DNA of 8,159 nucleotides from an uncultured Alphaproteobacteria bacterium (GTDB taxonomy: Bacteria; Pseudomonadota; Alphaproteobacteria; Micropepsales; Micropepsaceae), in assembly GCA_937942205.1 (NCBI GenBank), contig CALDFO010000213.1, positions 1 through 8,159 on the forward strand, in the 5' to 3' direction. Under the pieces are notes generated by a model. The model was not told the origin of the DNA and did not search any database. It saw nothing but the letters and a program-made list of their open reading frames with translations. Of this stretch, positions 1 to 6,315 are shown one piece after another (the first letter of the stretch is position 1; each line of letters opens with the position of its first letter). Made by a program: the position numbers and the translations under genes.

Positions 1-2016
1 AACTGCGTGCAGTGCCATTCGCATCCCTACGATCCGATCCGGCATGTCGAATATTACAAGTTCCTGGCTTTCTTCAACACGACGCGCGACGCCGATATCG
101 CCTTTGACAGATCGCTGGACGAGGACTGGCCGGTTCTGTCGGTGCCGCGCGACCGGGCGCATTATGGCGAAGCCGACCGTATCCAGCGCGAACTGGCGGC
201 ATTGCGCGGCCGCATCGTGACGGCCAGCCGCGCGGCGGACACCGCGACCCGGTGGACGCTGTCGCCCATCACCGGCGGTGTGGTCAGCGAGGCGCTGGGG
301 TTGGAACACGCCATCGCCGAATTGCAGGACCAACCCGCCAATGCCGGGCGTGATCGCCAGATCGCGCAGTTGCGCGGGCGTCTGGAGGCGGCGCGGCAAA
401 AGCCGCCGGCGGCCGGATTCCATCTGGTCAAGGGCATGGCCGAAAAGACCGGCACCGTGCCGATGAATTCCGCCTATGACCTGACGGTGCGGCCAGGGCT
501 GAACCGCATCACCGCCTTGCGCATCGAGGTGCCGCCCGCCGATCCGGCCAGGGCGATCCATGCGCCGGAAAAGGGTTTTGTCAGCAACCATGTCGCGGCC
601 TGGATCGTGACGCCCGACGGCCGCGCGCAACCGCTGGCTCTGCGGATGCTGGCGCCGGACGGCGAGGAAGTCGTCCAGGGCAACCTGACCCGGCTGCTGC
701 GCCATCCGGTGGGTTCCGATGCGCCCGGCCAGGCGCAGGGGCGCTATGCCGCCCATGCCGGGTTCATGGCCAATCCCAGCCTGTTCCGCACTCGCTGGGT
801 GGTCGCCATTCCCGAGACGCCGTTCGACATGCCCAAGGGCGCGACGCTACGGCTGCGCCTGATCCAGACCGAGCCGATCAACGCGGAATCCTCGCCGCCG
901 CCGCGCCTGCGGGTGCTGGTCAGCGCGGATGCGCGCTGGACGCAGTATGCGGCCTCGCCCGCGCTGGCGGCCGATATGGCGCGGATGGAGACGCTGGAAC
1001 GGGCCTTGCGCGCCATTCCCAGCGTGCCTTTGCCGGTGATGGTGGAGCAACCGGCCCAGGAAAAGCGCCCGACGCTGCTGTTTGATCGCGGCAGCTTCCT
1101 GACCCAGGTCGGGCCGCCGCTGGCCGCCGATGTGCCCGCCAGCTTCCCCAGGTTGCCGGCCGGCGCGCCGCATAACCGGCTGACCCTGGCGCGCTGGTTC
1201 TTTGCGCCGCAGCAGCCCTTGACGGCGCGTGTCGCCGTCAACCGTTATTGGGAGCAGCTGTTCGGCACCGGGCTGGTGGAAACGCTGGAGGATTTCGGCA
1301 GCGCGGGCGAGACGCCCAGTCATCCCGAATTGCTGGACTGGCTGGCCCTGCATTTCCAGAACGATCTGCGCTGGAACAGCAAGGCGCTGTTGCGCGAGAT
1401 GGTGACCAGCGCCGCCTACCGCCAGAGCGCCGTCACCACGCCCGCCTTGCAGCAGCGCGACCCCCGCAACCGCCTGCTGGCGCGCGGACCGCAACAGCGC
1501 CTGACGGCGGAAATGATCCGCGATCAGGCGCTGCAGGCCAGCGGCCTGCTCAATCCCCAGATGGGCGGCCCGCCGGTGATGCCGGTCCAGCCGGAAGGGG
1601 TATGGAACACCGATGCCAACAATCCCGAACGCTGGGTCAACGGCACCGGCCCGGACCGTTACCGCCGCGCCGTCTATACATATATAAAGCGCACGGCGAT
1701 CTATCCCAGCTTCGTCACCTTCGACGCCGCCGACCGGCAGCTGAGTTCGCCGCGCCGCCTGCCCACCAACACGCCGTTGCAGGCGCTGGTCACGCTGAAC
1801 GATCCTGCCTATCACCAGATGGCGCAGGCGCTGGCCGCCCGCATGGCGCGCGAGGCGCGCGGCCTGGATGCGCAGCTGGATGTCGGTGCGCGCTGGGTTC
1901 TGTCGCGGGCCCTGACGCCGGGCGAGCGGACGGTGCTGGCGCGCCTGCATCGGGAGAGCGGCATGGTGGCAGTCGCCAGCGCGCTGCTCAATCTCGATGC
2001 CGCGTTGACACGGTGA
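1..2016 (+). CDS. DUF1549/DUF1553 (PSD1, planctomycete-type cytochrome c) protein, 5'-truncated by window edge
   Basis: Frame 1 is open from the first base, so the start codon lies upstream; the GTG at 7 is an internal valine. The visible 671 residues open with a c-haem motif CVQCH (residues 2-6) followed by HPYDPI and YYKFLAFFNTTRDAD, the typical end of DUF1549. Residues ~55-135 form a charged helical spacer. Residues ~165-290 match the beta-rich insert usual in these proteins (ITALRIEVP at 170, GFVSNHV at 192). DUF1553 covers ~390-625, with LTLARWF (394), NRYWEQLFGTGLVET (414), YTYIKRTA (559) and TNTPLQALVTLND (589). The end ASALLNLDAALTR is the normal family C terminus, reached by an unusually short path. 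Family members are usually 900-1100 residues, so a signal peptide and probably a PSCyt1 domain are missing here. Likely periplasmic. The biochemical role is not established; a redox function is inferred from the haem motif and neighbours. It is the first visible gene of the operon. Confidence 0.93.
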   Translation, partial: NCVQCHSHPYDPIRHVEYYKFLAFFNTTRDADIAFDRSLDEDWPVLSVPRDRAHYGEADRIQRELAALRGRIVTASRAADTATRWTLSPITGGVVSEALGLEHAIAELQDQPANAGRDRQIAQLRGRLEAARQKPPAAGFHLVKGMAEKTGTVPMNSAYDLTVRPGLNRITALRIEVPPADPARAIHAPEKGFVSNHVAAWIVTPDGRAQPLALRMLAPDGEEVVQGNLTRLLRHPVGSDAPGQAQGRYAAHAGFMANPSLFRTRWVVAIPETPFDMPKGATLRLRLIQTEPINAESSPPPRLRVLVSADARWTQYAASPALAADMARMETLERALRAIPSVPLPVMVEQPAQEKRPTLLFDRGSFLTQVGPPLAADVPASFPRLPAGAPHNRLTLARWFFAPQQPLTARVAVNRYWEQLFGTGLVETLEDFGSAGETPSHPELLDWLALHFQNDLRWNSKALLREMVTSAAYRQSAVTTPALQQRDPRNRLLARGPQQRLTAEMIRDQALQASGLLNPQMGGPPVMPVQPEGVWNTDANNPERWVNGTGPDRYRRAVYTYIKRTAIYPSFVTFDAADRQLSSPRRLPTNTPLQALVTLNDPAYHQMAQALAARMAREARGLDAQLDVGARWVLSRALTPGERTVLARLHRESGMVAVASALLNLDAALTR

Positions 2017-2026
2017 GGCTAGATCA

Positions 2027-2034
2027 GGTGCAGG
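2027..2034 (+). promoter_or_regulatory. Ribosome binding site of the DUF1501 gene
   Basis: A purine-rich AGGTGAAG-like stretch lies a few bases before the ATG at 2042, inside the 25-nt gap after the DUF1553 stop. It supports the ATG at 2042, which also gives a correctly placed twin-arginine signal. Confidence 0.6.
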
Positions 2035-2041
2035 TGAAGCG

Positions 2042-3541
2042 ATGAAAGACCCGCGATTGCTGCTCACCGACCTGTCGCGCATCCAGGCCCAGACCCGCCG
2101 CCATTTCCTGGGCTGGGGCACCGGCGGGCTGGGCGCATTTTTCCTCAATGCGGCGATGACGGAAGATGCGCGGGCCGACGGGCCGCAAACGCTGAATTTC
2201 GCGCGCGATCCGGCCACGCCTCTGTCGGTTCTGCCGCCGCCTTTCCGCGCCCGCGCCAAGCGCGTGATCTATCTGCACATGGGTGGCGCGCCCAGCCAGC
2301 TCGATCTTTTCGACTACAAGCCGGTGCTGGCGCGTTTTCACGGTCATGACTGCCCGCAATCCTTCCTCAAGGGCAAGCGCTTCGCTTTTATTTCCGGCAT
2401 TCCCAAACTGCTGGGGCCGCAATTCCCTTTCCGCCAGGCGGGCCGGAACGGCACCTGGATTTCCGACCGGATGCCGCATCTGGAACGCCGGCTGGACGAA
2501 CTCTGCCTGGTCAAGTCGATGAAGACCGACCAGTTCAATCATGCCCCGGCCCAGCTTCTGGTGCATACGGGCGATCCGCGCACCGGCCATGCCTCGCTGG
2601 GGTCGTGGGTCACCTATGGCCTGGGCAGCGAGAACCAGAATCTGCCGGGCTTCATCGTGCTGGTCTCTTCGGGCGGCATCACCGCCAATGCCGGAAAGCC
2701 GCTCTGGGGATCGGGCTTTCTGCCCAGCGTCTATCAGGGTGTGCAATGCCGCTCGGCGGGCGAACCGGTGCTGTATCTGGACAATCCCAAGGATGTCAGC
2801 CGGGCGCAGCGCCGCCAGGTGCTGGATGCGGTGGACGAGATCAACCGCCAGACTCACGTCCAGTTCGGCAATCCCGAAACCGTGGCCCGCATCGCCCAGT
2901 ACGAGATGGCTTTCCGGATGCAACTGGAGGCCAGTGACGCCATGGACATCCGCCGTGAATCCCCGGCGGTGCTGGAACGCTATGGCGCCGAACCGGGCAA
3001 GACCAGCTATGCCAACAACTGTCTGGTGGCGCGGCGGCTGGCCGAGCGCGGCGTGCGGTTCATCCAGCTTTATCATTGGGGCTGGGATTCCCACGGCACG
3101 CCGACCGACGAGGGCGTCAATGTCGGCCTGGTCAATCGCTGCCGCGAGACCGACCAGCCCACCGCCGCGCTGCTGGCAGACCTGAAAGCGCGCGGTCTTC
3201 TGGAAGACACGCTGGTGGTGTGGGGCGGCGAGTTCGGGCGCACGCCGATGTGGGAAAATCGCGGCGGCCAGGAGATGGCCTTTATCGGCCGCGATCATCA
3301 TCCCTCCGCCTTCACCATCTGGATGGCGGGCGGCGGCGTGAAGGCCGGGCTGGTGCATGGCCAGACCGACGATATGGGCTATGAGATCGTGCAGGACCCG
3401 GTGGAAGTGCGCGACCTGCACGCCACCATGCTCTATCTGCTGGGATTCGACCATCAGGCGTTGAAGTATCCCTATCAGGGGCTGGACCAGAAGCTGACCG
3501 GCGTGAAGCCCGCGCGGATCATTCCGCAATTGCTGGCGTGA
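2042..3541 (+). CDS. DUF1501 family protein (alkaline phosphatase/sulfatase-like superfamily), Tat-exported
   Basis: This 499-residue protein has the usual length for DUF1501. A twin-arginine signal TRRHFL (residues 18-23) is followed by a glycine-rich hydrophobic stretch and an ARA-D site (43-46), so export folded through Tat, perhaps with a bound cofactor or metal, is likely. Family landmarks appear in order: VIYLHMGGAPSQLDLFD (75-91), KSMKTDQFNHAPAQ (158-171), GHASLGSWVTYGLG (182-195), FIQLYHWGWDSH (340-351), LVVWGGEFGRTP (391-402), GRDHHPSAFTIWMAGG (416-431) and DLHATMLYLLGFDH (458-471). The Asp/His positions resemble the metal-binding residues of the alkaline phosphatase superfamily, but I cannot assign a hydrolytic substrate. 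DUF1501 genes commonly sit beside DUF1549/1553 genes, as here with a 25-nt gap, so the two products probably act together in the periplasm. DUF1501 itself remains, to my knowledge, functionally uncharacterised. Confidence 0.94.
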   Translation: MKDPRLLLTDLSRIQAQTRRHFLGWGTGGLGAFFLNAAMTEDARADGPQTLNFARDPATPLSVLPPPFRARAKRVIYLHMGGAPSQLDLFDYKPVLARFHGHDCPQSFLKGKRFAFISGIPKLLGPQFPFRQAGRNGTWISDRMPHLERRLDELCLVKSMKTDQFNHAPAQLLVHTGDPRTGHASLGSWVTYGLGSENQNLPGFIVLVSSGGITANAGKPLWGSGFLPSVYQGVQCRSAGEPVLYLDNPKDVSRAQRRQVLDAVDEINRQTHVQFGNPETVARIAQYEMAFRMQLEASDAMDIRRESPAVLERYGAEPGKTSYANNCLVARRLAERGVRFIQLYHWGWDSHGTPTDEGVNVGLVNRCRETDQPTAALLADLKARGLLEDTLVVWGGEFGRTPMWENRGGQEMAFIGRDHHPSAFTIWMAGGGVKAGLVHGQTDDMGYEIVQDPVEVRDLHATMLYLLGFDHQALKYPYQGLDQKLTGVKPARIIPQLLA

Positions 3542-3542
3542 G

Positions 3543-3572
3543 ATGATGGCCGGGCGCGGGGTTTGGGCATGA
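3543..3572 (+). other. Nine-codon mini-ORF bridging the DUF1501 stop and the cytochrome c start
   Basis: The frame ATG-ATG-GCC...GCA-TGA begins one base after the DUF1501 stop. It ends with a TGA that overlaps the ATG at 3569 of the next gene (ATGA). It could pass ribosomes along the operon. There is no clear ribosome binding site of its own, so it may be chance. Confidence 0.25.
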
Positions 3573-4492
3573 CGGGCCGGATTTCCGCATGGGCCTATGC
3601 GGCCGGGGTGCTGCTGGTGACCGGCTGCGGCATCGCCGCCGCGATGGCGCTGCGTCCCGGCTTTGCCGCCACGGTGCGCCAGGTGACGGGCCTGGAGCCG
3701 GCGCGGATCGCGGCGCCGGACTCATTTTATACGGTACGGGTCGCGCCGCTGTTCGACCGGCATTGCGCCGGTTGTCATGGCGCGCGCGCCGCCAAGGGGC
3801 AGCTGCGCCTGGATTCCTTTGCCGCGGTCTGGCGCGGCGGCCGCCATGGCGATGTGCTGGGCAAGGACGGCGAGCTGTACCGCCGCATCACCCTGCCGCA
3901 ATCCGATGAAAAGGCGATGCCGCCGGACGGCAAGCCACCCTTGTCGAAGGATGAACTCACGGTGATCCGGCTGTGGCTGGCGGACGGGGCGCGCGGCGAT
4001 GTCCCCGCCGCCACGGTCAAGGATGCGCCCCGGCTGGTGCTGCCGGTCACCATTCCGCAGATGAATCCGCAGGATGTGGCGCGCCAGCGTGCGCCCCTGG
4101 CCGATGAACTGGCGCGGCTGCAGAAGCGATATCCCGGCCTGATCGCCTATGAATCGCTGGCCTCGGCCGATCTGCAGGTCAACGCCATGCTGGCGGGCAA
4201 GCGCTTCGGCGATGCCGATCTGCAGGCGCTGCTGCCGCTGGCGGCGCGGATCGTGCGGCTGGACCTGTCGGGCACGGCGGTCACCGACGCCGCGCCGCTT
4301 TCGGGCCTGCGAGCCGTGACGCATCTGCGGCTGGCCGGGACCGGACTGACCGGGGCGGTGGCTCCGGCGCTGGACGGCATGGCGGCCCTGAAGGTCCTGA
4401 CCGTGACCGGCACGAATATCGCGCCGGAATCGCTGGCCGGTTTGCGCCGCCGGGGCGTCACCATTCATGGGGAGGGCGATGATGGCGCCTGA
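3569..4492 (+). CDS. Membrane-anchored PSCyt1-type cytochrome c with leucine-rich-repeat C-terminal domain
   Basis: The 307-residue product has one hydrophobic N-terminal segment (~6-28). It holds a lipobox-like VTGC (17-20), but hydrophobic residues continue after the Cys, so it is either a lipoprotein or a single-span anchor. Residues ~52-145 form a planctomycete-type cytochrome c domain: haem motif CAGCH (66-70), then AMPPDG with Met117 as possible sixth ligand, and the helix RLWLADGA (134-141). After a helical linker, QVNAMLAGKRFGDADLQALL (203-222) leads into about three leucine-rich repeats (228-299; LDLSGTAVTDA, LRLAGTGLTGA, LTVTGTNIAPE). ATG at 3569 is preferred over the in-frame TTG at 3563; neither has a strong ribosome binding site. 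A 27-nt gap separates it from the DUF1501 gene, and it overlaps the next gene. Likely role: periplasm-facing electron carrier whose repeats bind a partner protein. The fold calls are firm; the partner is inference. Confidence 0.88.
   Translation: MTGRISAWAYAAGVLLVTGCGIAAAMALRPGFAATVRQVTGLEPARIAAPDSFYTVRVAPLFDRHCAGCHGARAAKGQLRLDSFAAVWRGGRHGDVLGKDGELYRRITLPQSDEKAMPPDGKPPLSKDELTVIRLWLADGARGDVPAATVKDAPRLVLPVTIPQMNPQDVARQRAPLADELARLQKRYPGLIAYESLASADLQVNAMLAGKRFGDADLQALLPLAARIVRLDLSGTAVTDAAPLSGLRAVTHLRLAGTGLTGAVAPALDGMAALKVLTVTGTNIAPESLAGLRRRGVTIHGEGDDGA
4470..4476 (+). promoter_or_regulatory. Ribosome binding site that decides the cytochrome b561 start
   Basis: GGGGAGGG lies inside the end of the preceding gene. 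Its GGAGG core (4471-4475) is 6 nt before the ATG at 4482 and 3 nt before the ATG at 4479. It is downstream of the ATG at 4467, which makes that longer start unlikely. Confidence 0.6.
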
Positions 4493-5165
4493 CCGCGAGG
4501 CGGATACGAAACCGGCGGCGATCCTGGTCTGGGACGCGCCGACGCGCCTGTTCCATTGGAGCCTGGTGGCGCTGGTATTCGTTTCCTGGCTCAGCGCCGA
4601 CCAGGGCTACATGACCGTGCATCTGCTGTCGGGCCTGACGCTGTTGGCGCTGCTGCTGTTCCGCCTGGCCTGGGGCTTTTTCGGCTCCACCACGGCGCGG
4701 TTCGGCGATTTCCTCCATGCGCCGCCGCGGGTGCTGCGCTATCTGCGCGGCCGGGGTCAGCGTCTTCATGCCGGGCACAATCCCGCCGGCGGGGCGATGG
4801 TGATGGTGCTGATCGCGGTGCTTCTGGCGCAGGCCGTGACGGGCCTGTTCGCCACCGACAGTCTGCATTTCACCGGCCCGCTGGCCCTGCTGGTGTCCGA
4901 GGATGCGTCGCTGCGCCTGACCACCTTGCATGGCACGATCTTCAATCTGATCCTGCTGCTGGTCTGGCTGCATGTGGTGGCGGTCGGCTTCTATCTTCTG
5001 GTCAAGGGTGACAATCTGATCCGCCCGATGGTCACCGGCCGCAAACCCGCCAGCCATGTGCCGGACGGCCTGCGCCTTGTCTTTACGCATCCGGTCATCG
5101 CCGTGCTGCTGCTGGCCGTATCCATCGCGCTGGTGACGGCCCTATTCTTCTGGGGGACAACATGA
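4482..5165 (+). CDS. Cytochrome b561-type membrane protein (Ni/Fe-hydrogenase b-subunit-like di-haem cytochrome b)
   Basis: From ATG 4482 the product is 227 residues with about five membrane helices (~23-38, 45-65, 104-124, 150-175, 204-224). It begins VWDAPTRLFHWSLVA (16-30), the signature opening of the hydrogenase-b/b561 family. Four histidines sit where haem-b ligands are expected: H25 in helix 1, H47 in helix 2 (MTVHLLSG), H150 (TLHGTIFN) and H164 (VWLHVVAVGFY). GHNPAGG (98-104) and VKGDNLIRPMVTGRKP (174-189) are family features too. The fifth C-terminal helix is slightly beyond the four-helix core. In known relatives this subunit passes electrons between a periplasmic partner and the quinone pool; here the obvious partner is the preceding cytochrome c. 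It overlaps that gene by 11 nt and the next by 4 nt, implying coupled translation. No hydrogenase genes are in view, so this is not called HydC/HyaC. Confidence 0.9.
   Translation: MAPDREADTKPAAILVWDAPTRLFHWSLVALVFVSWLSADQGYMTVHLLSGLTLLALLLFRLAWGFFGSTTARFGDFLHAPPRVLRYLRGRGQRLHAGHNPAGGAMVMVLIAVLLAQAVTGLFATDSLHFTGPLALLVSEDASLRLTTLHGTIFNLILLLVWLHVVAVGFYLLVKGDNLIRPMVTGRKPASHVPDGLRLVFTHPVIAVLLLAVSIALVTALFFWGTT
5152..5156 (+). promoter_or_regulatory. Ribosome binding site of the NHL-repeat gene
   Basis: GGGGGA lies about 5 nt before the ATG at 5162, within the last codons of the cytochrome b gene. It supports the ATG that overlaps the b561 stop as ATGA. Confidence 0.55.
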
Positions 5166-6145
5166 TCTGCCGTACGCTTTCGATCGCTTTCGCCGCTGCG
5201 TTGCTGATGCTGTCGCCCCTGGCGGCGGCGGAGCGCCCTCCCGCCTTCACCTTGAATTCCCATATCCTCAAGCCGCCCGCCGGCATGAAGACCATCGGGG
5301 ATTCCCATGGCGATATCGCGGTGTCGCCCGCGGGCGAGATCTATGTCAGCGTGCAGGGCGGCGAGAGGCCCGGCATCCAGGTCTATGACCGGCGCGGCCG
5401 TTATCTGCGGAACGTGCCCGATGCCCCCGCCGATCTGCATGGCTTCATCATTGCCGCCGCGCCCGATGGCCGCCCCGCCATTTTCGGCGTCAGCCGCCTG
5501 GCGCAGGAAATCGTCGTGCTGGGGCTGGACGGACGCCGTCTTCTGACCATTCCGGCCGGCGCCATTCCCGACAAATACAAGAAGGCCGACAAACAGGCCA
5601 TCAACCTGACCGGGATCGCGGTGGCGCCCAACAACGACATCTATGTCACCGACGGCTATGGCCTGGATTATATCCACCGTTTCGACAGCACGGGCCGCTA
5701 TCTGGCGACCTTCGGCGGGCATGAGGCGCCGTGGAATTTCGACCAGTGCCACAAGATCGCGATGGACACGCGTTTCGCGCCGGTGCGGCTGCTCTGCACC
5801 GACCGCCGCCATGACCGGCTGGTGCATATGGACCTGGACGGCGCGGTTATCGGCACCGTCGCCGAGAATCTGCGCTATCCCAGCGCCCTGGCGGTGCGCG
5901 GCCAGGAACTGGCGGTCGCCGACCTGAAGGGGCGGGTCATCATTCTGGACAAACAGGGCCGCATCATCGCGGCGCTGGGCAGCAACGAGAATATGGACGA
6001 AATCCGTACCAACAAGGCGGCGCCCGGCATCTGGCGCGAGGGCCTGTTCTATGCCCCGCATGGCCTGGCCTATGACAAACAGGGCAATCTGTGGGTGACC
6101 GAATTCAATCTGTATGGCCGCGTGACCCTGGCGAAGCGCAAATGA
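5162..6145 (+). CDS. Secreted NHL-repeat (six-bladed beta-propeller) protein
   Basis: A Sec signal peptide is clear: Arg at 4, hydrophobic run 7-21, and LAAA|ERP cleavage near residue 23. The remaining ~304 residues consist of NHL-type blades, each with a G/DIAV..P.G.IYV or similar strand pair followed by a D..G turn: ~50-84, 93-130, 149-184 (IAVAPNNDIYVTDGYG), 198-233, 241-271 (LAVADLKGRVIILDKQGR) and 299-325 (PHGLAYDKQGNLWVTEFN). This supports a complete six-bladed propeller. Two cysteines (196 in DQCHK, 212 in LLCTD) lie close together and could form a disulfide. Similar CH-containing propellers occur, as I recall, near DUF1501/DUF1549 genes in Planctomycetes and Verrucomicrobia. Probable role: periplasmic binding or scaffolding, or a lyase-like activity; no catalytic residues can be assigned. 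It is the last gene of the operon and starts within the b561 stop codon. Confidence 0.88.
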   Translation: MICRTLSIAFAAALLMLSPLAAAERPPAFTLNSHILKPPAGMKTIGDSHGDIAVSPAGEIYVSVQGGERPGIQVYDRRGRYLRNVPDAPADLHGFIIAAAPDGRPAIFGVSRLAQEIVVLGLDGRRLLTIPAGAIPDKYKKADKQAINLTGIAVAPNNDIYVTDGYGLDYIHRFDSTGRYLATFGGHEAPWNFDQCHKIAMDTRFAPVRLLCTDRRHDRLVHMDLDGAVIGTVAENLRYPSALAVRGQELAVADLKGRVIILDKQGRIIAALGSNENMDEIRTNKAAPGIWREGLFYAPHGLAYDKQGNLWVTEFNLYGRVTLAKRK

Positions 6146-6304
6146 CGCCGATCAAGGGAAGTTCCGCCCTTTGGGCATCACGGCGGCGGCATCCCTCGGC
6201 GACCATATGGAAGGCGGTCCCGCCTGAAAGCGCAAAAATCCTGGCCGCCACCGCCCGGTAGGACGTCTTCCGCGCCTGTCCCGCGTTATCCGAAAGGGAT
6301 CATC

Positions 6305-6308
6305 AGGA
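6305..6308 (+). promoter_or_regulatory. Ribosome binding site of the UdgX gene
   Basis: AGGA lies 7 nt before the ATG at 6316 and supports that start. The ATG at 6309 is in another frame and overlaps the motif. No in-frame upstream ATG is close by, so the N terminus is probably not missing. Confidence 0.5.
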
Positions 6309-6315
6309 ATGGACG

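Noticed and set aside
1672..1690. AT-rich TATACATATATAAAG stretch inside the DUF1553 gene, resembling a -10 element
   Set aside because: It encodes the family-conserved YTYIKRTA segment, no matching -35 hexamer is evident, and the downstream genes are already tightly linked. An internal promoter cannot be supported from this alone.
847..2259. Long open frame (470 codons) on the minus strand opposite the DUF1553 gene
   Set aside because: It is rich in Arg, Gln, Ala and His, has no recognisable motif and lies opposite a clearly conserved coding region. It is a GC-rich antisense shadow.
2024..3529. Long open frame (501 codons) on the minus strand opposite the DUF1501 gene
   Set aside because: The composition is His/Gln/Ala-rich without family motifs, and DUF1501 motifs run the full length of the other strand. 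It is a compositional shadow.
4467..4481. Earlier ATG at 4467 as the cytochrome b561 start
   Set aside because: The strong GGAGG lies downstream of it and is correctly spaced for the ATG at 4482; the extra residues match no family feature.
4991..6061. Minus-strand open frame opposite the b561 end and the NHL gene
   Set aside because: It spans two real genes, has no motif and shows the typical shadow composition.
6189..6212. Tested as a regulatory palindrome around CATATG and GGCGGTCCCGCC
   Set aside because: The arms are very short with almost no loop and are expected by chance in GC-rich DNA.
6146..6315. Possible terminator after the NHL gene (AAGGG/CCCTT around 6156-6173 and GCCC-TTT-GGGC at 6168-6178) and possible promoter for udgX
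   Set aside because: The stems are only 4-5 bp and mutually exclusive, no T-run follows, and no convincing -35/-10 pair or SOS box was found.
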